22,117 nt of DNA from JAVBKB01 sp031554275 (GCA_031554275.1 JAVBKB010000234.1:1-22117); one strand, 5' to 3'. Positions 1-6,704 are shown, counted from the stretch's first letter. Notes: generated by a model from the sequence alone, not told the origin. Numbers and translations are program-made.

Positions 1-1895
1 GAGTCATCATTTTCTAAAAATGGAATACATGCTGTTGCAGCAGATACTAGCTGTTTTGGCGATACATCCATGTAATCAACACGTTCCTTCTTCACAACGA
101 TGTTGTCACCACGAAAACGTGCAACAACTTCATCATCAGCAAAAGAACCATCTGGGTTCAAGATAACATTTGCCTGTGCAACAACATAATTATCCTCTTC
201 ATCAGCGGTTAAATAGTCATTGCGTTCAGTAACCATACCTGTTTCAGGATCAACTCGGCGGTAAGGTGTTTCAATAAAGCCATATCGGTTAACCTTTGCA
301 AAACTGGAGAGGTTGTTGATCAATCCAATGTTTGGTCCCTCTGGCGTTTCAATTGGACACATCCGACCATAGTGAGAATAGTGCACATCTCGCACTTCAA
401 ATCCAGCTCGCTCACGAGTTAAACCACCAGGTCCAAGTGCTGAGAGACGTCTTTTGTGTGTCAACTCGGCAAGCGGATTAGTTTGATCCATAAATTGCGA
501 AAGCTGTGAGCTACCAAAGAATTCTTTAGTAGATGCAATCACTGGGCGAATATTAATTAATTGCTGTGGTGTTACAGAGTCTGTATCTTGCGTAGACATT
601 CTTTCTTTCACTACGCGCTCCATCCGAGAAAGACCAATTCTAAATTGGTTTTGCAATAACTCCCCAACAGAACGGAGACGACGATTACCAAGGTGGTCGA
701 TATCATCCACGCCACCTACACCGTACAATAAGTTAAAGAAATAACTGATCGATGAAATAATGTCAGCTGGAGAAATGGACTTCACTTCTTCAGGTACATT
801 TGCATTACCAATCAAGATAATTTCTCTTTCCTCATCTTTTGGCGCATAAACCTTCACGGCTTGTAGCTGTACTTCTTCTCCAACTACACCGCCAGATAAT
901 TCTACACTCTTGAAGCCAACACTCTTATCTAAATAAGGAGCGATTCTATCAAGAGTTCGGCGATCGATAACAGTACCTGCTTCTGCAATCACTTCTCCAG
1001 TCTCAGAGTCGATTAGCGGTGCAGATAGCTTCTGATTAAACAAACGATTCTTTAAATCCAACTTTTTATTAATCTTATAGCGACCAACATTTGCAAGATC
1101 ATACCGTTTTGGGTCGAAGAAACGGGTGATCAGTAAATTCTTAGCATTTTCTTCTGTTGGTGGTTCACCAGGACGAAGACGCTCATAGATTTCTAACAAA
1201 GCACTTCTTGTGCTATCTGTATTGTCTTTCTCAAGTGTATTTCTTAGATACTCGTTTTCACCAATCAAATCGATAATCTCTTGATCTGAACCAAAACCAA
1301 GTGCACGTAACAGAACAGTTACTGGCAGCTTTCTTGTACGATCAATCCTTACATAGACAATGTCCTTTGCATCTGTTTCATATTCCAACCATGCTCCACG
1401 ATTTGGTATCACAGTTGCGGTGAAGCCCATTCTTCCGTTCTTATCTAACTTACTGTTAAAATAAACACTTGGAGAACGAACAAGCTGAGAAACGATTACA
1501 CGCTCAGCTCCATTAATAATGAAAGTTCCAGTCTCGGTCATCAATGGGAAATCACCCATGAAAACCTCCTGATCCTTTACCTCACCAGTTTCTTGGTTAA
1601 ATAAACGTACCTTTACCCGAAGTGGCGCGGCATGAGTAACATCACGTTCCTTAGACTCCTGTACACCATATTTAGGCTCACCAAGGTTATAGTCGATGAA
1701 CTCTAACTTGAGCTTACCGGAATAATCCTCAATCGGAGAGATATCATTGAACATCTCCCTAAGACCCTCATCCAAAAACCATTGATAGGATGAAGTTTGA
1801 ACCTCAATAAGATTTGGTAATTCCTGCACCTCTTTAATTCGTGCAAAGCTCCTACGCTTTCGGTGTCGACCATATTGAACAAGTTGACCTGACAA
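1..1895 (-). CDS. rpoB: RNA polymerase beta subunit RpoB, N-terminal 631 codons (cut by window edge)
   Basis: Beta subunit of DNA-dependent RNA polymerase. I read it by reverse translation, because the frame runs off the window start. The N-terminus begins (start)SGQLVQYGRHRKRRSFARI and continues with NLIEVQTSSYQWFLDEGLR, as in Bacillus RpoB. The rifampicin region is intact (FGSSQLSQFMDQTNPL, THKRRLSALGPGGL, then ERAGFEVRDVHYSHYGRMCP); the usual resistance positions carry wild-type residues. The last readable residues are FLENDD, about half way through the family length of roughly 1190. The start is TTG at 1895, with AGAGGTGG five bases upstream; B. subtilis rpoB is also known to use a non-ATG start. 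It lies 441 bp downstream of rsmC and has its own promoter and long leader. Identity is certain; only the C-terminal half is unseen. Confidence 0.98.
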   Translation of the reverse strand, partial: MSGQLVQYGRHRKRRSFARIKEVQELPNLIEVQTSSYQWFLDEGLREMFNDISPIEDYSGKLKLEFIDYNLGEPKYGVQESKERDVTHAAPLRVKVRLFNQETGEVKDQEVFMGDFPLMTETGTFIINGAERVIVSQLVRSPSVYFNSKLDKNGRMGFTATVIPNRGAWLEYETDAKDIVYVRIDRTRKLPVTVLLRALGFGSDQEIIDLIGENEYLRNTLEKDNTDSTRSALLEIYERLRPGEPPTEENAKNLLITRFFDPKRYDLANVGRYKINKKLDLKNRLFNQKLSAPLIDSETGEVIAEAGTVIDRRTLDRIAPYLDKSVGFKSVELSGGVVGEEVQLQAVKVYAPKDEEREIILIGNANVPEEVKSISPADIISSISYFFNLLYGVGGVDDIDHLGNRRLRSVGELLQNQFRIGLSRMERVVKERMSTQDTDSVTPQQLINIRPVIASTKEFFGSSQLSQFMDQTNPLAELTHKRRLSALGPGGLTRERAGFEVRDVHYSHYGRMCPIETPEGPNIGLINNLSSFAKVNRYGFIETPYRRVDPETGMVTERNDYLTADEEDNYVVAQANVILNPDGSFADDEVVARFRGDNIVVKKERVDYMDVSPKQLVSAATACIPFLENDD

Positions 1896-1928
1896 TGAAT
1901 CCACCTCTATTCAAAAATAAATTTAGAT

Positions 1929-2004
1929 GAAAAAACATAAACGTCTCTTCGGTTTTGAAATTTTTTTAGAAAGTTAAAAACCGAACTCCTTTTCACGTTT
2001 ATGT
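1929..2004 (-). promoter_or_regulatory. terminator-like hairpin in rpoB leader (candidate attenuator)
   Basis: On the minus strand, ACATAAACGT (2004-1995) pairs perfectly over 10 bp with ACGTTTATGT (1944-1935), and inside it TTCGGTTTT (1985-1977) pairs over 9 bp with AAAACCGAA (1956-1948). The outer arm is followed at once by six U residues, as in an intrinsic terminator, though the stem is A/U-rich and has an asymmetric internal loop (9 and 3 nt). It ends about 35 nt before the rpoB start. It could reduce polymerase readthrough, or simply protect the leader from nucleases. Confidence 0.5.
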
Positions 2005-2192
2005 ATGTATAAAACTTTCATATAAAGACAAGATCCTACAAAGCACTAGACACAATTCTCACTGTTTTTCAATTCATCTCAAAACAATGACTCTCAATGC
2101 TTTTTCAAACAATGTCTCCATGTTTTTGAATTACTAAACCTATACCAACAAAAAAGTACACAGTAATCCAATTTATCTATTGACATTTTCTA

Positions 2193-2221
2193 ATAGTATC
2201 ACATAGAAATCTCGACGTCAA
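2193..2221 (-). promoter_or_regulatory. rpoB promoter (sigma-A type, extended -10)
   Basis: TTGACG (2221-2216), 17-bp spacer, TACTAT (2198-2193), with TGA just before the -10 giving an extended -10 element. The -35 and its flank sit in a 14-bp sequence repeated 28 bp upstream, so a second, weaker promoter there (-10 ATTAAT) is possible. Confidence 0.8.
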
Positions 2222-2254
2222 TTAATTTAATTCTTGGCACCGACGTCAATTAAT
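2213..2254. repeat. 14-bp direct repeat CGACGTCAATTAAT, two copies
   Basis: Exact copies at 2213-2226 and 2241-2254, offset 28 bp. Read on the minus strand, each contains a TTGACG -35 box. The upstream copy also has a 17-bp spacer to ATTAAT. This could be a duplicated promoter element or a pair of protein-binding sites in phase (28 bp is close to, but not exactly, three helical turns). Confidence 0.75.
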
Positions 2255-2336
2255 CCTAGACACCCCATTGTCGTTTAGAACATTTTATCACTTATTAAGA
2301 TTATGTCAGAGCAAAGCGGCTCTGTAAGATTCTACT

Positions 2337-2942
2337 TTATGCTGTCACTTTGATGGATCGAATAATGTAATACCCCTTTTTCCTAGCGATTGTGGTCGCA
2401 TTACCAAAAACCGACTCAAGATGAGCAATTGCAGAAGGTGCTCCTTGTTTCTTCTGAATAACAATCCAGCAGGAGCCATTTTCAACAAGTTTGTCATACG
2501 CTGCGGTAATGAGATCATGTACAACCCTTTTCCCAGCCCGAATCGGCGGATTCGTGATAACAGCAGCAAACTGATTTTCAATAACTGATTGAAACAGATC
2601 GCTTTCGTATATCTGAACATTTTCAATGCGGTTCAAAGCCGCATTTTCTTTTGCTAACGCCACTGCTCGCTCGTTGATATCCACCATTTGAACCACTCTA
2701 TCTGGATGGGCACTACCAATAACGATCCCGATTGGTCCATACCCACATCCCATGTCTAGTATCGGACCTGCAACATCTGCTTGAAAGCTCTCAATCAGTA
2801 ATTTGGTGCCGAAGTCTACTTCCTTCTTCGAGAATACACCTGCATCTGTTTTGAAGGTGAATAATCTCTCTCTGAGTTCGTAACTCCATGTTTTCGGGGC
2901 GCTATCAACTTTGGGGCTTTTCGAGTAATAATGCTCTGTCAT
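2337..2942 (-). CDS. rsmC: RsmC-type class I methyltransferase (YbxB family)
   Basis: Predicted S-adenosylmethionine-dependent RNA methyltransferase of the RsmC/YbxB family; the E. coli homologue methylates G1207 of 16S rRNA within the 30S subunit, and I infer a similar rRNA target here. Visible motifs: SAM-binding loop DMGCGYGPIG at residues 63-72, acidic ribose contact in VDIN near 88-90, and the catalytic NPPI at 131-134. At 201 residues it matches the single-domain Gram-positive form rather than the two-domain E. coli enzyme. The ATG start has GGAG eight bases upstream. Its position between rplL and rpoB is the same as ybxB in B. subtilis. A terminator separates it from rplL, so part of its expression must come from readthrough or an unseen promoter. 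Confidence 0.9.
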   Translation of the reverse strand: MTEHYYSKSPKVDSAPKTWSYELRERLFTFKTDAGVFSKKEVDFGTKLLIESFQADVAGPILDMGCGYGPIGIVIGSAHPDRVVQMVDINERAVALAKENAALNRIENVQIYESDLFQSVIENQFAAVITNPPIRAGKRVVHDLITAAYDKLVENGSCWIVIQKKQGAPSAIAHLESVFGNATTIARKKGYYIIRSIKVTA

Positions 2943-3003
2943 TTGTTTTTCTCCATGACATAATTGTTTATTTATCTAGAAAACGAAGCTAATTCATTTG
3001 TGC

Positions 3004-3033
3004 AAAAAGCCCGCTGGATTCCAGCGAGCTTTT
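3004..3033 (-). terminator. intrinsic terminator after rplL
   Basis: Thirteen-pair stem (3033-3021 with 3017-3005, one G-U pair), 3-nt loop and a run of U. The complementary strand also has a U run, so it could work in both directions. It sits between rplL and rsmC and probably lowers rsmC transcription relative to rplJL. Confidence 0.9.
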
Positions 3034-3047
3034 GAATGTGTATTCGA

Positions 3048-3410
3048 CTACTTAAGTTCTACAGATGCGCCAACTTCTTCAAGTTGTGCTTTGATTTTCT
3101 CAGCATCGTCTTTTGAAATACCTTCTTTAACTTTGCTAGGAGCGCCATCAACAAGGTCTTTCGCTTCTTTCAAGCCTAATCCAGTTGCTTCGCGAACAAC
3201 TTTGATTACTTTAATCTTTTGATCGCCAGCACTTGCAAGTACTACGTCAAATTCTGTTTGCTCTTCAGCAACTGCAGCGCCGCCGCCAGCTACCATTGCA
3301 ACAGGAGCTGCTGCACTTACACCGAATTTCTCTTCGATTGCTTTTACTAGGTCGTTTAATTCTAAAATTGTCATTTTCTCAATTGCTTCAAGAATTTGTT
3401 CTTGTGACAT
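3048..3410 (-). CDS. rplL: 50S ribosomal protein L7/L12
   Basis: Stalk protein of the large ribosomal subunit; dimers bind the C-terminal helix of L10 and recruit translation factors such as EF-Tu, EF-G and IF2. The 120-residue length is standard. The N-terminal dimerisation/L10-binding helices (about 1-32) are followed by an Ala/Gly/Val-rich flexible hinge (about 33-52) and the C-terminal factor-binding domain with IKVIKVVREATGLGLKEAKD (about 67-86). The ATG is preceded by GGAGG at good spacing. It is co-transcribed with rplJ 64 bp upstream and ends at a strong intrinsic terminator. L12 is known to be needed in several copies per ribosome; no rplL-specific promoter was seen. Confidence 0.98.
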   Translation of the reverse strand: MSQEQILEAIEKMTILELNDLVKAIEEKFGVSAAAPVAMVAGGGAAVAEEQTEFDVVLASAGDQKIKVIKVVREATGLGLKEAKDLVDGAPSKVKEGISKDDAEKIKAQLEEVGASVELK

Positions 3411-3474
3411 GATTTATTCCTCCATAAGTTTTAATTGTTATTGTATTGATGATCCTGCTAAACACAATAAAGTG

Positions 3475-3966
3475 TTATGCTTCTTTTTTCTCTGCCACAG
3501 ATTTCGCTGCATATGCAAAGTTTCTGACTGGTGCTTGTAGCACACTAAGCAACATGGACAAGAGTCCATCTCTTGAAGGTAGTGATGCAAGCGCTTGAAT
3601 TTCAGCTGCTGATGCTTTCTTTCCTTCGAGAATGCCTGCTTTGATCTCAAGTTGTTCGTTTGTCTTTGCGAAATCATGAATGATTTTCGCAGGAAGTACT
3701 GCATCAGTTGCACAAAATGCGATTGCGTTCGGACCAGTTAGGAACTCTTCCAAGCCTTCGATGCCTACTTTTTCTACTGCACGACTCACCATTGAGTTCT
3801 TGTACACTTTGAAATCCACACCTGAATCACGTAAAGATTTACGAAGATCAGTAACCTGCTTAACAGTTAGCCCTCTGTAATCAACAATGACTGTAGTTTG
3901 GCTTTCTTGAAGTTTAACAGCGATCTCTTCAACTAGTTTTTCTTTTTCTAGGATTATGCTTTTCAT
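3475..3966 (-). CDS. rplJ: 50S ribosomal protein L10
   Basis: Base of the ribosomal stalk: binds 23S rRNA through its N-terminal domain and carries L7/L12 dimers on its C-terminal helix. Protein begins MKSIILEKEKLVEEIAVKL and contains the conserved VVDYRGLTVKQVTDLRKSLR-like segment (about 29-47) and VSRAVEKVGIEGLEEFLTGP (about 60-79). 163 residues, close to the Bacillus length. I place the start at the ATG at 3966, which has AGGAGGTG five bases upstream; an in-frame upstream start at 3984 would overlap that site and add six residues without homology. L10 in complex with L12 is known to bind its own leader, and that leader is visible immediately upstream. Confidence 0.97.
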   Translation of the reverse strand: MKSIILEKEKLVEEIAVKLQESQTTVIVDYRGLTVKQVTDLRKSLRDSGVDFKVYKNSMVSRAVEKVGIEGLEEFLTGPNAIAFCATDAVLPAKIIHDFAKTNEQLEIKAGILEGKKASAAEIQALASLPSRDGLLSMLLSVLQAPVRNFAYAAKSVAEKKEA

Positions 3967-4037
3967 GGATACACCTCCTGTCATAAAGCGCTACACTTTC
4001 TAATTATGTAGCTCAATTGTATACATTTCCCTCAAAC

Positions 4038-4069
4038 AAAAAATCTCGCGCCTACCAATAGACACGAGA
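4038..4069 (-). terminator. L10 leader attenuator terminator
   Basis: Eleven-pair stem (4069-4059 with 4054-4044, several G-U pairs), TTGG loop and six U residues, located about 70 nt before the rplJ start. Its 5' arm includes TGTCTAT (4064-4058), which can instead pair with ATAGACA (4156-4150) in the upstream leader, so terminator and antiterminator are mutually exclusive. Confidence 0.88.
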
Positions 4070-4165
4070 ATACGATGTAAATTCAGATTTAACACTGATT
4101 ACCTCGGTGGGATATTAAGCCTCAAAACTTGCGTTTTGAATGCACCTACTGTCTATGGTATTAAA
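4038..4165 (-). promoter_or_regulatory. L10 (rplJ) ribosomal protein leader
   Basis: Matches the Firmicutes L10 leader in its hallmark segments: CATAGACAGTAGGTGC near 4157-4142, GCTTAATATCCC near 4121-4110 and ACCGAGGT just after. Established model for this family: the L10-L12 complex binds the kink-turn region and favours the downstream terminator, lowering rplJ-rplL expression when L10 is in excess. The antiterminator and terminator pairings can both be drawn from this sequence. Confidence 0.9.
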
Positions 4166-4207
4166 ATGTATTTAATTATTTCAGTAGCTTTTGCCACCTA
4201 GATAGTC

Positions 4208-4236
4208 ATCTTATCAACTGTAATCTTGTATGTCAA
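4208..4236 (-). promoter_or_regulatory. rplJ-rplL promoter (sigma-A type)
   Basis: TTGACA (4236-4231), 17-bp spacer, TAAGAT (4213-4208), with TGA before the -10. It begins directly after the rplA stop codon, so rplJL is independently transcribed with the L10 leader. Confidence 0.85.
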
Positions 4237-4237
4237 A

Positions 4238-4939
4238 TTATTTTTTCGCGCTAAATGACGATGGATCAACCTTGACACCAGGACCCATTGTAGTGGTAAC
4301 AGAGATGTTTCTCATGTAAGTACCCTTCGCAGCAGCTGGTTTAGCCTTAAGTAATGTTTCAAAAATAGTTGTGCAGTTCTCAACAAGTTTCTCATCAGCA
4401 AAAGAAGCTTTACCGATTGGGCAATGGATATTTCCAGCCTTATCAACACGATATTCAACTTTACCTGCTTTGATTTCGTTGATTGCTTTAACAACATCGA
4501 ATGTTACAGTTCCTGTTTTCGGGTTTGGCATTAAACCTTTTGGTCCAAGAACTCGACCCAATTTACCAACTTCACCCATCATATCAGGTGTTGCAACAAT
4601 TACGTCGAAGTCAAACCAACCTTGTTGGATCTTGTTAATGTAATCTACATCCCCAACAAAATCAGCACCATTTGCTTCTGCTTCTTTCGCTTTGTCACCC
4701 TTTGCAAATACCATTACGCGTTGAGTCTTACCAGTACCGTTCGGCAGAACGACTGCTCCACGAATTTGTTGATCTGCTTTCTTTGGATCAACGCCTAATT
4801 TAAACGCAACCTCGACAGTTGCATCGAACTTTGTGAAATTTGTTTTCTTCGCTAATTCAACTGCTTCTGCAATTGGATATTCTTTCATTTTATCAACAAG
4901 CTTGATTGCCTCTTGATACTTCTTTCCTCTTTTAGCCAT
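4238..4939 (-). CDS. rplA: 50S ribosomal protein L1
   Basis: L1 stalk protein of the large subunit, which helps move deacylated tRNA out of the E site; binds helices 76-78 of 23S rRNA and, in many bacteria, represses its own operon by binding a mimic of that site in mRNA. 233 residues, standard length. Starts MAKRGKKYQEA. The conserved block PNPKTGTVTFDVVKAINEIK (about 138-157) and IHCPIGKASF (about 171-180) are clear, as is GRVLGPKGLMPNPK. ATG with AGGAGG seven or eight bases upstream. It follows rplK by 180 bp; a probable L1-binding RNA site lies in that gap, directly before its ribosome site. Confidence 0.98.
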   Translation of the reverse strand: MAKRGKKYQEAIKLVDKMKEYPIAEAVELAKKTNFTKFDATVEVAFKLGVDPKKADQQIRGAVVLPNGTGKTQRVMVFAKGDKAKEAEANGADFVGDVDYINKIQQGWFDFDVIVATPDMMGEVGKLGRVLGPKGLMPNPKTGTVTFDVVKAINEIKAGKVEYRVDKAGNIHCPIGKASFADEKLVENCTTIFETLLKAKPAAAKGTYMRNISVTTTMGPGVKVDPSSFSAKK

Positions 4940-4956
4940 TATTATTCCTCCTAAAA

Positions 4957-4984
4957 TGTGGTACTAGCGGACTTGCCTCCCACA
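4957..4984 (-). promoter_or_regulatory. candidate L1-binding mRNA site before rplA
   Basis: On the minus strand TGTGGGAGG (4984-4976) and GTACCACA (4964-4957) form a stem TGTGG/CCACA flanking an asymmetric GAGG and AGUA loop. This resembles the GGUGGGAG...ACCACC core of the L1 site in helix 76 of 23S rRNA. It ends a few bases before the rplA Shine-Dalgarno, well placed for translational autoregulation by L1. Confidence 0.65.
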
Positions 4985-5119
4985 ACCAAGGTGCCGAATC
5001 GATTAGTCAACTCATCAGCAATTCTCCGTTGCTAAGCTCTTTGCTTAACAGACTGTGAAGAAAAACGTTTGAGCAAATCGATGAAGCCCGTCTATCAGGT
5101 GAGCACCCGTTGATTTATA

Positions 5120-5545
5120 TTAGTCTTCGATCGTTATACCCATGCTGCGCGCGGTTCCTTCAACCATTCGCATAGCTGATTCAACATTTGCTGCATTTAA
5201 ATCAGGCATTTTTGTCTCAGCGATTTCACGTACTTTATCACGCTTCACTGTAGCTACTTTGAAACTGTTTGGCTTACTAGAGCCTTTTTCAAGACCAGCA
5301 GCTTTCTTCAGCAATATAGCAGCTGGTGGTGTTTTTGTAATAAAAGTGAATGAACGATCTTCAAATACTGTAATTTCTACAGGAATAATAAGGCCAGCTT
5401 GTTGTGCTGTACGCTCGTTAAACTCTTTACAAAATCCCATAATGTTTACACCCGCTTGTCCTAGTGCAGGACCAACTGGCGGTGCCGGATTTGCCTTACC
5501 TGCTGCGATTTGCAACTTTACGATTTTGATAACTTTCTTTGCCAC
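5120..5545 (-). CDS. rplK: 50S ribosomal protein L11
   Basis: Binds the GTPase-associated centre of 23S rRNA at the stalk base; in related bacteria it is also needed for RelA activation. Protein reads MAKKVIKIVKLQIAAGKANP, then the conserved PPVGPALGQAGVNIMGFCKE (about 22-41). The C-terminal RNA-binding domain starts near residue 73 and ends MRMVEGTARSMGITIED. 141 residues, standard. I choose the GTG at 5545: AGGAGG lies eight bases upstream and homologues begin exactly there; a GTG at 5554 would overlap the Shine-Dalgarno. First gene of the rplK-rplA unit, behind its own promoter and a leader of about 260 nt. Confidence 0.97.
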   Translation of the reverse strand: MAKKVIKIVKLQIAAGKANPAPPVGPALGQAGVNIMGFCKEFNERTAQQAGLIIPVEITVFEDRSFTFITKTPPAAILLKKAAGLEKGSSKPNSFKVATVKRDKVREIAETKMPDLNAANVESAMRMVEGTARSMGITIED

Positions 5546-5570
5546 TAGACACACCTCCTAATACTTGTGT

Positions 5571-5605
5571 TGTGGTTCATTGGATAGTAGATTTATCCTC
5601 CCACG
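5571..5605 (-). promoter_or_regulatory. candidate L1-binding mRNA site before rplK
   Basis: Minus-strand GTGGGAGG (5604-5597) with CCAC (5575-5572) closes a hairpin whose inner stem GGATA/TATCC (5598-5594 with 5586-5582) is clear. The GUGGGAGG...ACCAC arrangement mimics the 23S rRNA L1 site, like the second copy before rplA. It lies about 25 bases before the rplK start. Confidence 0.65.
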
Positions 5606-5807
5606 TATGGCTTTAGCAATACCATGGTTAGCAATGAAACAACAAATGATTTACCAAACTGTCTATAAGACATTCGATCCACTTAAAGAGCTTAAGCTCG
5701 GGTGAATTCCACGGTTAGCTTACAAAGCAAACCTGTGTGGCAAAGCATGAAATTGTCAAACGCACCCTGACAATGCTCATTATTTCAGCTGTCACGACAG
5801 ACTGACT
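5606..5807 (-). promoter_or_regulatory. structured 5' leader of rplK-rplA
   Basis: About 200 nt between the predicted transcription start and the L1-like site. Several inverted repeats follow one another: 5789-5800 (five pairs), 5753-5773 (six pairs), 5709-5740 (a long stem of CCAC/GTGG, GGTT/AACC and GCTT/AAGC), the 12-nt palindrome at 5688-5699 and 5660-5672 (five pairs). None has a U run, so no terminator is apparent. I do not recognise a named leader family in this part. Confidence 0.5.
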
Positions 5808-5813
5808 TCAAGG

Positions 5814-5842
5814 ATTTTATCACTTTTTCAATGTAAAATCAA
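5814..5842 (-). promoter_or_regulatory. rplK-rplA promoter (sigma-A type)
   Basis: TTGATT (5842-5837), 17-bp spacer, TAAAAT (5819-5814), with TGA before the -10 as an extended element. It starts about 20 bp after the nusG stop codon. Confidence 0.8.
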
Positions 5843-5860
5843 GAAAAAATCTGTCACAGC

Positions 5861-6397
5861 TTACAATTTCTCAACAATAGCAAAGTCTAAGTCCGCGGGC
5901 ACATCTCTACCAAACATGTCTACGAACACCGTCAGTTTCGCTTTCGCCATGTCTACTGCTTCAACTTTTGCTGTAAAGTTCTCAAATGCTCCCTCTAAGA
6001 CTTTAACGATATCACCAATCGAAAAATCGTATTGAACAACACGTTCTTCAAAGCCCATTTCATGCAGGATGAAATTTGCTTCCTCAGGAAGTAGCGGACT
6101 TGGTTTCGAACCAGAGCCAGATGACCCTACAAATCCAGTTACATTTGGTGTATTTCGCACAACATACCATGACTCATCAGTCATAATCATTTCCACGAGC
6201 ACATAGCCAGGAAATACTTTGCGCTTTATCTGTTTCTTTACGCCAGACTTTGTAACAGTTTCTGCATCCTCTTCCGCAACAATGATCCGAAAGATGTAAT
6301 CTGCCATCCCCATCGTTTCAACGCGCTTCTCCAAGTTCTGCTTTACACGATTCTCATAGCCAGAATAAGTATGAACAACATACCATTGCTTCTCCAT
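5861..6397 (-). CDS. nusG: transcription termination/antitermination factor NusG
   Basis: Elongation factor that binds RNA polymerase at the clamp and upstream DNA; in Bacillus it is known to stimulate pausing. The NGN domain (about 1-110) has WYVVHTYSGYENRVKQNLEK near the N-terminus and KRKVFPGYVLVEM (about 61-73); the C-terminal KOW domain (about 125-178) includes SIGDIVKVLEGAFENF and ends MFGRDVPADLDFAIVEKL. 178 residues with the start at ATG 6397, which has AGGAG eight bases upstream and matches homologues starting MEK-WYVVHTYSGYE. Upstream in-frame alternatives at 6403 (ATG) and 6418 (GTG) have poorer spacing. A terminator and an odd promoter lie between secE and this gene. Confidence 0.96.
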   Translation of the reverse strand: MEKQWYVVHTYSGYENRVKQNLEKRVETMGMADYIFRIIVAEEDAETVTKSGVKKQIKRKVFPGYVLVEMIMTDESWYVVRNTPNVTGFVGSSGSGSKPSPLLPEEANFILHEMGFEERVVQYDFSIGDIVKVLEGAFENFTAKVEAVDMAKAKLTVFVDMFGRDVPADLDFAIVEKL

Positions 6398-6450
6398 CTC
6401 CATAACTCCTATCTCCACATTTAGTTTACTTACCCTAAAATTTTCAAATT

Positions 6451-6475
6451 AAAAAACCCTTTATTCGAGGGTTTT
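6451..6475 (-). terminator. intrinsic terminator between secE and nusG
   Basis: Stem AAAACCCT/AGGGTTTT (6475-6468 with 6460-6453), 7-nt loop, U run. Ends the rpmG-secE transcript, with partial readthrough to nusG possible. Confidence 0.85.
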
Positions 6476-6492
6476 GGGAACTCACAAGTAAT

Positions 6493-6503
6493 ATTATATC
6501 ACA
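6493..6503 (-). promoter_or_regulatory. extended -10 promoter candidate at secE end
   Basis: TGTGATATAAT, a perfect TATAAT with TGA extension, but only a poor -35 at 17 bp. A start near 6486 would run into the terminator at 6475-6451 within about 15 nt. It might drive nusG if that hairpin is bypassed, or be fortuitous in A/T-rich sequence. Confidence 0.45.
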
Positions 6504-6521
6504 ATGTTTTGTTTTTTAACA

Positions 6522-6704
6522 TTATTTAATCAACTTATTAATGACACTGGAAATAGCGAAATCAACTGCTGCAAAGAAAAGCACCATGATAAATACTGTA
6601 ACAAAAACTGTTATAGTCATTTTGAAGAGCTCACTTCGTTTTGGCCAGCTTGTCTTTCTCATTTCCCGAGCTACGCCACGGAAGAATTCAGTAATACGTC
6701 CCAT
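6522..6704 (-). CDS. secE: preprotein translocase subunit SecE
   Basis: Small essential subunit of the SecYEG channel that clamps SecY in the cytoplasmic membrane. The 60 residues read MGRITEFFRGVAREMRKTSW, PKRSELFKMT and then one transmembrane helix (about 33-52: VFVTVFIMVLFFAAVDF). The amphipathic stretch with the conserved KTSWPKR-EL motif precedes the membrane helix, as in all SecE. Start at ATG 6704: GGAGG lies seven bases upstream; an ATG at 6728 would add eight residues and lacks a ribosome site. Second gene after rpmG, the same pairing as in Bacillus, and followed by a terminator before nusG. Confidence 0.96.
   Translation of the reverse strand: MGRITEFFRGVAREMRKTSWPKRSELFKMTITVFVTVFIMVLFFAAVDFAISSVINKLIK

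Larger units (their letters stand above)
1896..2336 (-). promoter_or_regulatory. rpoB leader region: long structured 5' UTR
   Basis: 441-bp gap between rsmC and rpoB. From the visible promoter (-10 at 2193-2198) the transcript would carry an untranslated leader of about 290 nt. It holds a two-part hairpin followed by a U run (1929-2004) and two possible 15-residue reading frames (2121-2074 and 2021-1974), neither with a convincing ribosome site. Nearer rsmC, at 2307-2324, a six-pair hairpin has no U run. The leader is A/T-rich. Conserved regulation of rpoB at this point is an inference from the structure only. Confidence 0.6.

Noticed and set aside
2307..2324. Six-pair hairpin just after rsmC (CAGAGC / GCTCTG), considered as a terminator.
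   Set aside because: No U run on either strand and only six pairs; treated as part of the rpoB upstream region.
5142..5561. Long plus-strand open frame opposite rplK.
   Set aside because: Antisense shadow of a conserved ribosomal gene; no ribosome site, and its protein has no family features.
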